Origin: CAYPNP01 sp964412195
Lineage (GTDB): Bacteria > Acidobacteriota > JAAYUB01
NCBI GenBank assembly: GCA_964412195.1
Contig: CAYPNP010000017.1
Coordinates: forward strand, 1-64,000
Direction: 5' to 3'
Length of the DNA stretch: 64,000 nucleotides
The translations under genes and the position numbers were made by a program. The notes below the pieces were generated by a model, which worked only from the letters and a program-made list of their open reading frames with translations, was not told the DNA's origin and searched no databases. Shown here in pieces: positions 20,075-29,029 of this stretch. Position 1 is the first letter of the stretch, and every line of letters starts with the position of its first letter.

Positions 20075-20262
20075 TATCTTGATTCAACGCAGATTCACGC
20101 AGATAAAGTATGATTTGTTATGATCCATCGATAGGTTTTGATCATAACAGATCATAACGAATCAGCGTGGATCTGCGTTGAATTATTCTTCGCGTCCTTT
20201 GCGCCTTCGCGGTTCAATCTCCCATCTCCTCACTCCTCACTCCTCACTCCTCACTCTTCCCC
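20075..20262. repeat. CGCAGATTCACG inverted repeat and TCCTCACTCC tandem array
   Basis: CAACGCAGATTCACGCAGAT (20087-20106) and ATCAGCGTGGATCTGCGTTG (20161-20180) are inverted. Between them ATGATTTGTTATGATC pairs with GATCATAACAGATCATAA. A (TCCTCAC)n array at 20224-20257 overlaps the 3' end of the downstream permease gene; a second copy lies at 22310-22345. Confidence 0.75.
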
Positions 20263-21224
20263 AGCCCCGCCGGCGGTGCGGCGATCAGCGCCGAGCGCAG
20301 GCGCGCCACGAAGCAGCGCGCCCGGTCCGGCAGGCGCTGCAGCAGCCGGTCGACCCACTCCGCCTCGCCGGCGCTCACCAGCAGGAGCGCTAGGATCATC
20401 AGCGGGAACGGCATGGTGGGAATGAGCTGGGTCGGCAGGTTCGGGAAGACGGACTGCAGCTGCGGCGCCAGGATCTGCAGTGTCACGAAGAAGAGCGCCC
20501 CCAGTGCCGCCCGCAGCGGCCGCCAGTTGCCGAAGATGACCAGGGCCAGCACCACCCAGCCGATGCCCTCGAGTCCGCACGGGCGGGCCCAGCCAGGCTT
20601 GACCAGCAGCGAGAAGGCCGCCCCGCCGGCGCCCACCAGCGACCCGCCCAGCAGCGCGTAGAGGTACTGCCGCCGGGCCACCGGGATGCCGCGCACCGCC
20701 GCCGCCCGCGGCCGGTCGCCCAGCCCCTGCAGCTGCAGTCCCGGCTGGGTGCGGAACAGGAAGAACCAGGCCGCCGCCACCGCCGCGACGCTCAGGTAGA
20801 CCACCAGGTTGTGGGAGAAGAGGACCGGCCCGACGACCGGCAGCTTCGCCAGTCCTGGCAGCGGCAGCGGGGCCACCTGCGGGCCCGGGCGGTGGGCGTA
20901 GGCGTTGCCCAGCACGTAGGCCAGGTCCCGCCCCAGCAGCGCCAGGACGAAGCCCACGGCCACCTGGCTCTGCCGCAGGGCCAGGCCGGCCGCCGCGACG
21001 ACGCCAGCCGCCAGCGACCCGACCGCCATGGCCGCGGCGAAGCCTACGGTGACGCTGCCGGTCTCGTACGCCGCGACGAACCCGGCCATGGCGGAAAGGC
21101 AAAGGGTGCCGTCCAGCGACAGGTTGAGGACGCCGGCCTTCTCGGTGAGGGTCTCCCCCAGCACCGCCAGCAGGATGGGCGGGGCGGCGGCGACCACGGC
21201 CGTGAAGAGGATGACCGGGTCCAT
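20244..21224 (-). CDS. Nucleoside ABC transporter permease 2 (YufQ/NupQ-like)
   Basis: 326 residues. ATG at 21224 overlaps the stop of the upstream permease gene by one base (TGATG). Eight or more membrane helices; the family motif GETLTEKAGVLNLSLDGTLCLSAMAGF (positions about 23-50) is diagnostic of the BPD-II permeases that pair with BmpA/Med lipoproteins. It is the last gene of a four-gene minus-strand cluster: binding protein, ATPase, permease 1, permease 2. The last residues (IAAPPAGLGKSEE) run into the TCCTCAC repeat. Confidence 0.92.
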   Translation of the reverse strand: MDPVILFTAVVAAAPPILLAVLGETLTEKAGVLNLSLDGTLCLSAMAGFVAAYETGSVTVGFAAAMAVGSLAAGVVAAAGLALRQSQVAVGFVLALLGRDLAYVLGNAYAHRPGPQVAPLPLPGLAKLPVVGPVLFSHNLVVYLSVAAVAAAWFFLFRTQPGLQLQGLGDRPRAAAVRGIPVARRQYLYALLGGSLVGAGGAAFSLLVKPGWARPCGLEGIGWVVLALVIFGNWRPLRAALGALFFVTLQILAPQLQSVFPNLPTQLIPTMPFPLMILALLLVSAGEAEWVDRLLQRLPDRARCFVARLRSALIAAPPAGLGKSEE

Positions 21225-22276
21225 CAGGCGCCTCCCGCCCGCCAGGCCACCCGCGCCCGCAGGCCGCGCGCCGCCAGCACGCCCAGCACCAGCAGCCCCT
21301 GGATCACCCCGCCCAGCGAGGAGTCGAGCTGCCGCTGCAGCGCCAGTTGCAGGCTGCCCATGAGCACGGCGGCGAAGAAGAAGGCGATGGGCCCCGCCCA
21401 GCCGGCGCGGTAGCCGGCCAGCATCACCACCAGGATGGCCAGGAAGCCGGTTCCTCCGGAGATCAGCGGGAAGAGGTTGTGGCGCGCCCCGGCGCCCACC
21501 ACCAGCATCCAGCCGGCCAGCCCGGCCAGCGCGCCGCAGGCGGCGAAGGCCAGCAGCAGGTACCGCCCTGTCGGCACGCCCAGCAGGAACGCCGCCCGCG
21601 CGTTCTTGCCGATGGCCCGCAGCCGCAGCCCGGCCCGGCTGCTCCGCAGCGCGAGCCCCACCAGGACGATGGCGGCGAGGGCCAGCAGCAGTTCCACCGG
21701 GCTGACCGGGAAGCCGGCCGGCGCCGGCAGCCACAGCTCCGGCCGGAACGGCTCGGTGCCGCTGGTGGAGCCGATGCCGGGGCGCTTCCACGGGCCCAGC
21801 ACCAGGTGGACCGTCAGGCTGCCGGCGATGAAGTTGAGCGCCAGCCCGCCGAAGATCTCGTTGACCTTCCCCGCCAGCTTGAGTCCGCCCGCCGCGGCCG
21901 CCCAGGCCGCGCCGCCCGCCGCCCCGGCCAGCGCCGCCAGCGGCAGGGCCAGCCCCGGCGGGACCGCGCCGTCCAGTGCGAAGAGCGCGCCCGTGGCGCA
22001 CACCGCGCCGAGCACCACCTGCCCCTCGATGCCGATGTTCCACAGCCCGGCCGCGAAGGTGACCAGCAGCCCGGCCGCGCACAGCAGCAGCGGCGCCCAG
22101 GCCGTCAGGACGTAGGCCCACTTGGCCGCGCTCCCGAAGGCGCCGCCGAGGACCAGCCCGGCCGCCTCGCCCGGCGCCACGCCGAGCAGGGCCAGCAGGC
22201 CGACCGCCGCGGCCAGCGCCGCCAGCAGGCTCCCCGCCCCGATGCCCCAGTTCCGGATCTGCTCCCGACTCACCAA
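21224..22276 (-). CDS. Nucleoside ABC transporter permease 1 (YufP/NupP-like)
   Basis: 350 residues. The frame starts TTG-GTG at 22276/22273; GAGGAC about ten bases upstream serves either, and the in-frame GTG may be the true initiator. About nine membrane helices. The family hallmark AAGLWNIGIEGQVVLGA and the later VNEIFGGLALNFIAGSL and AIGKNARAAFLLGV are typical of the branched-chain/purine-nucleoside permease family. It is coupled by a one-base overlap to permease 2 and lies 60 bases after the ATPase gene, with a TCCTCAC repeat between. Confidence 0.92.
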   Translation of the reverse strand: MVSREQIRNWGIGAGSLLAALAAAVGLLALLGVAPGEAAGLVLGGAFGSAAKWAYVLTAWAPLLLCAAGLLVTFAAGLWNIGIEGQVVLGAVCATGALFALDGAVPPGLALPLAALAGAAGGAAWAAAAGGLKLAGKVNEIFGGLALNFIAGSLTVHLVLGPWKRPGIGSTSGTEPFRPELWLPAPAGFPVSPVELLLALAAIVLVGLALRSSRAGLRLRAIGKNARAAFLLGVPTGRYLLLAFAACGALAGLAGWMLVVGAGARHNLFPLISGGTGFLAILVVMLAGYRAGWAGPIAFFFAAVLMGSLQLALQRQLDSSLGGVIQGLLVLGVLAARGLRARVAWRAGGA

Positions 22277-22336
22277 TTCATAGTCCTCGTACGATTGATT
22301 CTTTCTCTGCTCTCCTCACTCCTCACTCCTATCTCC

Positions 22337-23812
22337 TCACTGATTCTGTTCACTGTTCACTCCTCCGATCAGCTCCCCGAGACGATCTACGTTCGTGGTC
22401 CGGGCATCCAACGGCTGTGATACTCGGCCGGCGCAGAAGACCAGGATCCGGTCGCTGCGGTCCAGCAGCTCGTCCAGGTCGGCCGAGGCGAAGACGATGG
22501 ACGTGCCGGCGCGGGTCCGCTCCATCAGCCGGCCCCAGATGGCCTCGGCGCTCTCCACGTCCAGGCCGCGGGTGGGGTGCTCCATGAGCAGCAGCCGCAC
22601 GTCCGCCGGTAGCAGCCCCAGCAGGGCGCGCTGCTGGTTGCCGCCGGACAGGGCCTCCACTCGGTCCTCCGGCCGGCCCTTCACGCGGTACTCGGCGATG
22701 CAGCGGCCGGCGGCGCGGGCGGCCTCGTCCCAGCGGACACGGAACGACCGGTCGGCGGAGACCAGGGCGGCGTGCTCGGCCAGCGACATGCCAACGACCA
22801 GCCCCTCGGCCATCCGGTCGGCCGGCACGTAGGCCACGCCGGAGGAGCGGAACGCCCGGTATCCCCGCCCGGTCAGCTCGCGCCCGTCCAGCGCCAGGCG
22901 GCCGGACGCCGGGCGGTGCAGGCCGGCGCACGCCCGCAGGAGCAGCTGCTGGCCGTTGCCCTCCAGGCCCGCCAGCCCGACGATCTCGCCGGCGCGCACC
23001 TCCACTGAGAAGCCCGTCACGCCCAGGCGCCAGTCCTTCAGCGCGACATCCTCCAGCTGCAGCCGCGGCGCGCCGGGTTCAACACCAGCGCGCACCACGC
23101 GGGGGATGGCTTGACCGAACATCAGGGCCACCAGGTCCTCCGTCGGGCAGGGCATGGCCGCCTCGCCGGCCACGCGCCCGCGGGTCAGGACGGAGACGCG
23201 GCCACACAGCTCGCGGGCCTCCTCCAGCTTGTGGGTGACGAAGAGGATGGTGCGGCCTTCGCCGGCCAGCTTGCGCAGGGCCGCGAACAGCTTCCCCTTC
23301 TGTTGGGCGGAGATGGCCGTGGTGGGCTCGTCCAGGACCAGCACCCGGACGCCGAGCGCCAGCAGGCGGAGGATCTCCAGCTGCTGCCGCTCGCCGAGTC
23401 CGAGGGAGCCCGCCGGCAGGTCCGGCGGCAATCTGAAGTCGAAGCGCGCGCCCAGCTCCGCCAGCTCGCGGCGGGCGGCCGCGCGGCTCAGCAGCATTCC
23501 GCCGGGGCGGCCCAGCAGGAAGTTGTCGACCACCGAGAGCGCCGGGAAGTCGTGCGGCTCCTGGTAGAGCATGCCGACGCCGCGGGCGATGGCGTCGGCG
23601 GGGCTGGCGAAGCGGCCGGGCGCGCCGTCGAGCCGGATCCCGCCGGCGTCGGGCGCGAGGTAGCCGGCCAGCACCTTCATCAGCGTGCTCTTGCCGGCGC
23701 CGTTCTCGCCCAGCAGGCCGTGGATGGTCCCCGATTCGACGGTGAGCGTCACCCCGTCATTGGCCGCCAGGGCGCCGAAGCGCTTGGTGATGTCGCGGAG
23801 CTCAACTTTCAA
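22337..23812 (-). CDS. Nucleoside ABC transporter ATPase (two ABC domains, YufO/NupO-like)
   Basis: 491 residues from a TTG start (AGGGA upstream). Two tandem ABC domains, as in sugar and nucleoside importers. Domain 1: Walker A GENGAGKST (35-43), signature-like LGLGERQQLEI, Walker B VLVLDEPT. Domain 2: degenerate Walker A GLEGNGQQ, good signature LSGGNQQR, and Walker B LLLMEHPTRGLD where His replaces the residue after the catalytic Glu. A degenerate second site is normal in this family. It energises the two downstream permeases, with the BmpA-like lipoprotein as receptor. Confidence 0.94.
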   Translation of the reverse strand: MKVELRDITKRFGALAANDGVTLTVESGTIHGLLGENGAGKSTLMKVLAGYLAPDAGGIRLDGAPGRFASPADAIARGVGMLYQEPHDFPALSVVDNFLLGRPGGMLLSRAAARRELAELGARFDFRLPPDLPAGSLGLGERQQLEILRLLALGVRVLVLDEPTTAISAQQKGKLFAALRKLAGEGRTILFVTHKLEEARELCGRVSVLTRGRVAGEAAMPCPTEDLVALMFGQAIPRVVRAGVEPGAPRLQLEDVALKDWRLGVTGFSVEVRAGEIVGLAGLEGNGQQLLLRACAGLHRPASGRLALDGRELTGRGYRAFRSSGVAYVPADRMAEGLVVGMSLAEHAALVSADRSFRVRWDEAARAAGRCIAEYRVKGRPEDRVEALSGGNQQRALLGLLPADVRLLLMEHPTRGLDVESAEAIWGRLMERTRAGTSIVFASADLDELLDRSDRILVFCAGRVSQPLDARTTNVDRLGELIGGVNSEQNQ

Positions 23813-23823
23813 CGTAGATCCCT

Positions 23824-24036
23824 ATCGATCGTAATCGTCGATCGTACTCGTAATCGTGATCGTAATCGTATTCATTCCAATCATATACACGCAGAGGCGC
23901 AGAGAACGCAGAGTCAAACCGGGATCCCGATCCCATCTTTCAAGGCAACAACCAGAATCCGAAATCCGAGGTCCGAAGTCCGAGGCTCGATAACGAGCAC
24001 GATTACGATCGACGATTACGATCGGTATTCGGTTAT
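23824..24036. repeat. Nested inverted repeat of ATTACGATCGACG units
   Basis: The left arm 23826-23870 (ATCGTAATCGTCGATCGTAC...) pairs with the right arm 23990-24034 (GAGCACGATTACGATCGACG...). Inner blocks are CACGCAGAGGCGCAGAGAAC (23890-23909) and AATCCGAAATCCGAGGTCCG (23955-23974). It separates the BmpA gene from the ATPase gene within one transporter locus. Confidence 0.8.
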
Positions 24037-24067
24037 GAATCCGCTATTCGCAATCCGCAATCCGCAA

Positions 24068-25279
24068 TTATTTGCTGGGCCCTTCCATCCCCTGCAGCAG
24101 CTGCGGGAGGTACCAGACCTGCTGGTCGGTGGCCTTCTCGCCGGCCTTCAGGTACGGCGCGCCGTCCTGGAAGGAGAGCGGCCCGCGGTACAGGTCGACC
24201 GAGCCGTCGCCCAACGCCTTGACGAACTCGTCCAGTTTCGCGCCAGCCTCTGGCGACAGTGCCGGGCCCTTGACGTAGCCGACCGCGCTGGTGTCCGGAT
24301 TGTCGATGTCCGACCAGTCCGGCCCGCTCCACTCCCAGAACTGCGCCCACTTCCCGTCGCGCACCTGCTGGATCGCCTTCAGGTAGGCCGGCCCCCAGTT
24401 GAAGTAGGGCGCGCCGAGGCAGGCCTCCGGCGCCTCGCGGCAGGCGTCGCGGTAGTCGTACTGCACCGCCCAGCGCGGCTTGCCGGCGCGGGTCATCTTG
24501 CCCGCCTCCACCAGCGCCTCGGTGGTGTCGATGCCCGACAGCACCACGTCGAAGCCGTTGTTGTAGAAGTCGTCGGCCACCTGGGTGGGGTCGAGGGTTT
24601 GGCCGGGGATGTTGAACCAGAAGCCGATCCAGCTCACCTTGAACCGGAGCTGCTTCGGGTCGCGCTTCAGCACGTCCACCCAGGCGTGGCGCGCGCCCAG
24701 GTAGGCCGACGCGGCCAGGCGCCGGGTCTCGTCGTTGATTAGCGGCCCGAGGTAGCCGATCTTGCCGGAGCGGGTGGTCAGGGCGGCGGCGAATCCCGCC
24801 AGCATCTTGCCGTACTCCATCCGCCCCATGATGTTGCTCAGGTTCGGCGGGGCCTTGTAGTCGCGGCCCTCCCGCCAGGCGTGGTCGCCGGAGACGTTGA
24901 CCAGCGCCAGGCCGGGATGGCGCCGCGCCGCCTCCAGCGTGCCGTCCTTGAAGTCGTCGGAGGTGGTGAAGACGATCCGGGCGCCCTTGGCCGCCATGTC
25001 GTCCACGAGCTGCGGCACGGTCACCCCGGGCTTGGCGCCGGGGTTGACGTTGTCGATGTAGATCATCCGGCTGCCGGGGATCTTGCTTTCCACGTACTTG
25101 CCGGCCTCGTAGTGCGCCTCGCTCCAGCCGTGGTCGTTGTACGGCCCGATGAGGACCAGGCCGAAGACGAACTCGCCGGCCTTCGGCGCAGGCGGCGGAG
25201 GTTGCGTCCCGCAGCCTGCCAGGGCGGCCAGCGCCAGCGCCGCCAGGATCAATCGTGCCACAGTTCGCTTCCTGGTCAT
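24068..25279 (-). CDS. BmpA/Med-family nucleoside-binding lipoprotein
   Basis: 403 residues with AGAGGAG upstream of ATG 25279. Lipoprotein signal peptide ending LAGC (Cys23). Family features: FVFGLVLIGPYNDHGWSEAHYEAGKYV near 40-65, IVFTTSDDFKDGTLEAA, GRMEYGKMLAGFAAAL and IGYLGPLINDETRRLAASAYLGA, i.e. the periplasmic-binding-protein-like fold of Bmp receptors. It should deliver purine nucleosides or related ligands to the ABC importer encoded downstream. A good promoter lies upstream. I looked for a purine riboswitch in the ~46-base leader and found none; the leader is too short. Confidence 0.93.
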   Translation of the reverse strand: MTRKRTVARLILAALALAALAGCGTQPPPPAPKAGEFVFGLVLIGPYNDHGWSEAHYEAGKYVESKIPGSRMIYIDNVNPGAKPGVTVPQLVDDMAAKGARIVFTTSDDFKDGTLEAARRHPGLALVNVSGDHAWREGRDYKAPPNLSNIMGRMEYGKMLAGFAAALTTRSGKIGYLGPLINDETRRLAASAYLGARHAWVDVLKRDPKQLRFKVSWIGFWFNIPGQTLDPTQVADDFYNNGFDVVLSGIDTTEALVEAGKMTRAGKPRWAVQYDYRDACREAPEACLGAPYFNWGPAYLKAIQQVRDGKWAQFWEWSGPDWSDIDNPDTSAVGYVKGPALSPEAGAKLDEFVKALGDGSVDLYRGPLSFQDGAPYLKAGEKATDQQVWYLPQLLQGMEGPSK

Positions 25280-25324
25280 CCCGACTCCTCTTCCAAAATA
25301 ATTGCATCTGAACGTGATACGGTC

Positions 25325-25353
25325 ATGATACCTGAAGGAGGAGTCTCTGTAAA
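25325..25353 (-). promoter_or_regulatory. Promoter of the nucleoside importer genes
   Basis: On the minus strand TTTACA (25353-25348) and TATCAT (25330-25325) are spaced by 17 bases, 45 bases ahead of the ATG at 25279. Confidence 0.65.
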
Positions 25354-25430
25354 TAATTCACCCAGGATGATATACTGAATCCGAACAGAAGCCCTGGACA
25401 AAGAGCTCTATGCTTTTCAAGAGGATGACA

Positions 25431-25778
25431 ATGCCGAAGCCGGATGGTCGGATCATGAGTGAAACTTCCTTCCTCAGTGTTTTGGAGCGATGCAAGAGAA
25501 TCCTGCAGGCTTCGTATGGCGACCGGTTCGCCGGCCTGGTTCTCTATGGGTCCCGCGCACGGGACGAGGAGACTCCCGAGAGCGATGTCGATCTGCTGGT
25601 TCTCCTGGCCCCGCCCTTCGATTATTCAGAAGAACTTTGGGCTATTGTCGAATTGCTCTACCCGGTGCAACTGGATGTGGATTTTCTGCTCTCTGCCCTC
25701 CCGGCATCCGTGAATGAATATCAATCCGGAGACCTTCAACTCTATCGGAACGTCCGCCGGGAGGGAGTGGTCATATGA
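25431..25778 (+). CDS. MNT-type minimal nucleotidyltransferase (antitoxin of HEPN/MNT pair)
   Basis: 115 residues. Start ATG at 25431 was chosen for GAGGAT five bases upstream; ATG 25410 and 25456 are alternatives. The polymerase-beta-like core is complete: GSRARDEETPESDVDLLV with G40-S41 and the catalytic D52 and D54, a third acidic strand near QLDVDFLL, and hydrophobic strand AGLVLYGS. Such proteins pair with HEPN toxins and neutralise them, in characterised cases by AMPylating a HEPN tyrosine. Its stop overlaps the start of the HEPN gene (ATGA). Base composition is visibly less GC-rich than neighbours, consistent with a horizontally moving toxin-antitoxin module. A TATACT box at 25371-25376 is a candidate -10. 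Confidence 0.9.
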   Translation: MPKPDGRIMSETSFLSVLERCKRILQASYGDRFAGLVLYGSRARDEETPESDVDLLVLLAPPFDYSEELWAIVELLYPVQLDVDFLLSALPASVNEYQSGDLQLYRNVRREGVVI

Positions 25779-26188
25779 GCCGGGAGAGGGAAGCCGAAAT
25801 CCGCGCCATATTACAGCGCGCGGATGACTCGCTGCGAGCCGCACGACTCCTCACCACGGAAGGACTGCTCGACGCGGCCGCGTCACGAGCGTACTACTCG
25901 GCTTTCTATGCCTCCACCGCCTTGTTGATCCATCATGGCTTGGAGTTCGGAAAGCACAGCGGGGTGATGGCGGCGATCCACAAACATTTCGTCAAACCCG
26001 GACACTTGGCTGCAAACTGCGGGAAAGAGTTGAATTGGTTGTTCCAGTTGCGCACTCTTGGGGATTACGGGGAGATCCACCATGTGAGCGAGGAAGACGC
26101 CCGGCAAGCGGTCCAGGCCGCCGAGCGGATTCTTCAGGCGATGCGGGCCCTCCTGGACAGGCCGCCCCTTTCGTCCACCTCCCTGTGA
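25775..26188 (+). CDS. HEPN-domain protein (toxin of HEPN/MNT pair)
   Basis: 137 residues, four-base overlap (ATGA) with the MNT gene and a strong GGGAGGGAG site. The HEPN four-helix fold is indicated by ADDSLRAARLLTTEGLLDAAASRAYYSAFYASTALLIHHG, with the conserved S-R-A-Y-Y-S/A-x-F-Y pattern, then a second helical half with DYGEIHHVSEEDARQAVQAAERIL. HEPN toxins of this class are RNases kept silent by the cognate MNT. I do not see a textbook R-x4-6-H motif, so catalytic competence is uncertain. A lipid gene begins 13 bases later, but the pair is probably its own module. Confidence 0.88.
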   Translation: MSREREAEIRAILQRADDSLRAARLLTTEGLLDAAASRAYYSAFYASTALLIHHGLEFGKHSGVMAAIHKHFVKPGHLAANCGKELNWLFQLRTLGDYGEIHHVSEEDARQAVQAAERILQAMRALLDRPPLSSTSL

Positions 26189-26201
26189 GAATGGGGCCTC
26201 G

Positions 26202-28826
26202 ATGCTCGCTCCTCCCTTGCGCGAAATCGGTCGGCTGCTGCTGCGGCTGCGCTACCGGATCCGGGTCAGCGGCCTCGAGGAGATCGCCGCCAGGGGCCGG
26301 CGCGGCATCCTCTTCTTGCCGAACCACCCCGCCCTGATCGATCCCATCATCATGCTCACCGAGTTGCACCGCCTCTTCCGGCCGGAGTCCCTCGCCGACG
26401 CCGCCCAGATCGAGTGGCCGGTGGCGCGCTGGCTGGCGAAGATCTTCCACGCCCGCCCCCTGCCCGACCCGGCCACCGCCGGCCCCGAGTGCCGGGAGGA
26501 GGTCGAGCGCGTGATCCAGGGATGCATCGAGGACCTGCGCCACGGACGCAACGTGCTGATCTACCCGGCCGGCCGGATTTACCGCTCGCGCCTGGAGGAT
26601 CTCGGCGGCACCAGCGCAGCCCACGCCATCGCCCAGGCCTGCCCCGGCGCCCGGATCGTGCTGGCGCGCACCCGCGGCCTGTGGGGCAGCCGATTCAGCC
26701 GGGCCTCCGGCCGCCACCCCAATTTCGTCCGCGTGTTGATCCGCAGCGCTAAGGGCCTCCTCCTGAGCGGCCTCTTCTTCGCTCCGCGGCGCCGGATCTC
26801 CATCGAATTTTACGAGCCCGCCAATCCGCCCCGGCGCGCCGAGCGCACCGATTTCAACCGCTACCTGGAGAACTTCTTCAACGAAGACGCTCCCGGCAAC
26901 CTGTACGTGCCCTACACTCCTTGGGAGCGCGGCGGCCGGCGCATCGTGCCGGAGGCGGCGCCCGCGCAGGGCGCGACCGACACGTCCGGCGTGCCCCCGG
27001 CCACCCGCGAGCAGGTGCTGGCCCATTTGCGCGAGCTGACCGGCCGGACGGTCATTCCTGAAGACGCCCACCTGGCCAGGGATCTCGGCCTGGACAGCCT
27101 GGCGCGGCTGGAGCTGCAGGTCTGGCTGGAGCGGGAGTTCGGCTTCACGGTGCCCGAGGGCGACACCCTCTCGACCGTCCGGGAGGTGATCCTGGCCGCG
27201 GCCGGGCAGGCGGTCTCGGCCGCCGCGGAGGAGCTCCAGCCGATTCCCGCCGCCTGGTTTGCCGAAGGGCCGCCCGATGCCGGCGTCCTGCCGCCCGCCA
27301 CCACGCCGGCCGCGGCCTTCCTGGCGCAGGCGCGGCGGCAGCCCGGCCGCGTCATCCTGGCCGACCAGTCCGGCGGCGCGCGCACCTACCGCGACATCCT
27401 CACGGGCATCCTGGCGCTGCGACCTATCCTGCAGCGGATCCCCGGCGACTGCCTGGGCATCATGCTGCCCGCCTCGTCGGGCGCCGCCGTTCTCTACCTC
27501 GCCGCCCTGTTCGCCGGCAAGACGCCGGTGATGGTGAACTGGACCATCGGCACCCGCAACCTGCGCGAATTGCTGGACCGGCTGGGGGTGCGGGGGGTGC
27601 TGACCGCCGGCAAACTGGTCGCGCGGATCGAGTCGCAGGGCATCTCCTTCGACGAGGTCCGCGACCGGCTGGTCATGGCCGAGGACCTCCGGAGCCAAGT
27701 CTCGTTGGGAATGAAACTCCGCGCCGCCTTGGGCGCCCGCTTCGGTGCCCGCAGCCTCGACCGGGCGGCCATCCCAGAGACGGCGGTCGTCCTCTTCACC
27801 AGCGGCTCGGAGAGCCGGCCCAAGCTGGTGCCCCTCACCCAGGCCAACCTGCTGGCCAATATCCGCGACGTGCCTTCCCTGTACCGCTTCCGCCCGGACG
27901 ACAAGGCCATTGGGATGCTCCCGCCCTTCCACTCCTTCGGCCTGACGGTCACCGTGCTGCTGCCGCTCTGCCTCGGCGTGCCGGTGGTTTACCATCCCAA
28001 TCCCACCGAGGGCGCGATGCTGGCCCGCCTGATCGAGGCCTACCGCGTGACCCTGATGGTGGGGACGCCCACCTTTCTGAACGGGATCCTCCGGGCCGCC
28101 GCGGACGACCAGCTGCACACCCTGCGGGTGGTGGTGACAGGTGCCGAGAAGTGCCCCGACGCCGTCTACGAGGCCGTGGAGCGCCGGCGGCCGGGGCTGC
28201 TGGTGCTGGAGGGCTACGGCGTCACCGAGTGCGCGCCGGTGGTCGCGGCCAACACGGAAACCGACGCGCGGCATGGCACCATCGGCCGGGTCCTGCCGTC
28301 GTTCGAATGGGCGCTGGCGGACGTGGACACCGGCCGCCGCGCCGAACCGGGGCGCCCGGGCATGCTGCTGGTCCGCGGGCCGTGCGTATTCCCCGGTTAC
28401 CTGCACGGGGAGGGAGCCGATCCGTTCGTCGATTTCGAGGACAAGCGCTGGTACCGCACCGGCGACCTGGTGACGGCGGGGCCCGACGGCTGGCTGACCT
28501 TCGCCGGCCGGCTGAAGCGCTTCGTCAAGGTGGGCGGGGAGATGATTTCGCTGCCGGCCATCGAGGAAGTGCTGGTGCGGCACTACGGCCGGCCCGACGA
28601 CACCGAGCCGATGCTCGCCGTGGAGGCCACCCCGTCGGAGACGCACCCCGAACTGGTGCTCTTCACCGTGCGCCCCGTCGACCGCGCCGAGGCCAACGAG
28701 CGGCTGCGGGAGGCGGGCCTGTCACCGCTGCACAACCTGCGCTTCGTCCGCGAGATGGAGAAGATCCCCACCCTGGGCACCGGCAAGACTGACTACCGCG
28801 CCCTGCGCGCCCTCCTCGCCCCATAA
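26202..28826 (+). CDS. PlsC acyltransferase - ACP - acyl-ACP synthetase fusion
   Basis: 874 residues, three domains. (1) Residues 1-250: PlsC-type glycerophospholipid acyltransferase with the catalytic H-x4-D in NHPALID (H42, D47) and a later LIYPAGRIYRS segment. (2) About 265-335: acyl carrier protein with the phosphopantetheine site DLGLDSLARLEL (Ser299). (3) About 350-874: ANL-superfamily adenylating domain with FTSGSESRPKLVPLT (near 530), GYGVTECAP and the hinge/C-terminal FAGRLKRFVKVGGEMI. E. coli Aas couples PlsC with an acyl-ACP synthetase but borrows a free ACP; here the carrier is built in. The likely job is salvage of free fatty acids or lysophospholipid reacylation: activation, transfer to the internal ACP, then acylation of a lysolipid or glycerolipid acceptor. 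No strong ribosome-binding site precedes the ATG. Confidence 0.92.
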   Translation: MLAPPLREIGRLLLRLRYRIRVSGLEEIAARGRRGILFLPNHPALIDPIIMLTELHRLFRPESLADAAQIEWPVARWLAKIFHARPLPDPATAGPECREEVERVIQGCIEDLRHGRNVLIYPAGRIYRSRLEDLGGTSAAHAIAQACPGARIVLARTRGLWGSRFSRASGRHPNFVRVLIRSAKGLLLSGLFFAPRRRISIEFYEPANPPRRAERTDFNRYLENFFNEDAPGNLYVPYTPWERGGRRIVPEAAPAQGATDTSGVPPATREQVLAHLRELTGRTVIPEDAHLARDLGLDSLARLELQVWLEREFGFTVPEGDTLSTVREVILAAAGQAVSAAAEELQPIPAAWFAEGPPDAGVLPPATTPAAAFLAQARRQPGRVILADQSGGARTYRDILTGILALRPILQRIPGDCLGIMLPASSGAAVLYLAALFAGKTPVMVNWTIGTRNLRELLDRLGVRGVLTAGKLVARIESQGISFDEVRDRLVMAEDLRSQVSLGMKLRAALGARFGARSLDRAAIPETAVVLFTSGSESRPKLVPLTQANLLANIRDVPSLYRFRPDDKAIGMLPPFHSFGLTVTVLLPLCLGVPVVYHPNPTEGAMLARLIEAYRVTLMVGTPTFLNGILRAAADDQLHTLRVVVTGAEKCPDAVYEAVERRRPGLLVLEGYGVTECAPVVAANTETDARHGTIGRVLPSFEWALADVDTGRRAEPGRPGMLLVRGPCVFPGYLHGEGADPFVDFEDKRWYRTGDLVTAGPDGWLTFAGRLKRFVKVGGEMISLPAIEEVLVRHYGRPDDTEPMLAVEATPSETHPELVLFTVRPVDRAEANERLREAGLSPLHNLRFVREMEKIPTLGTGKTDYRALRALLAP

Positions 28827-28832
28827 AGCGAT

Positions 28833-29011
28833 TCACCACAAAGGCACAAAGGACACGAAGACGGGATCCAACGTCGAACGTTGAACTTCGAACGCTGAAC
28901 GGGAATCCGAGCCGTGAAGATGTTTCCGGATTTCGTTCAAAGTTCAGCGTTCGACGTTGGACGTTCAGCGTTCAGATTGCGGCTCTGCGGAGTTTGCGCC
29001 TTTGTGGTGAA
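28833..29011. repeat. Nested inverted repeat, CACAAAG/GAACGCTGAAC family
   Basis: CACCACAAAGGCACAAAG (28836-28853) pairs with the divergent right arm TTTGCGCCTTTGTGGTG (28993-29009). The inner CAACGTCGAACGTTGAAC pairs with GTTCGACGTTGGACGTTC. It lies in a tandem rather than convergent spacer. Confidence 0.82.
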
Positions 29012-29029
29012 TGAAGATTGGTGTAGAAT
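29001..29029 (+). promoter_or_regulatory. Possible promoter partly inside the repeat arm
   Basis: TTTGTG and TAGAAT are spaced by 17 bases. The -35 hexamer is the terminal part of the CACAAAG-family right arm, so this repeat may have supplied promoter sequence. Confidence 0.4.

Noticed and set aside
22337..25279. Autoinducer or simple-sugar importer instead of nucleoside importer
   Set aside because: The BmpA-type lipoprotein and the GETLTEKAGVLNLS permease motif point to the nucleoside family.
25280..25360. Purine riboswitch ahead of the nucleoside importer
   Set aside because: The promoter lies only about 45 bases before the start codon and no conserved aptamer sequence is seen.
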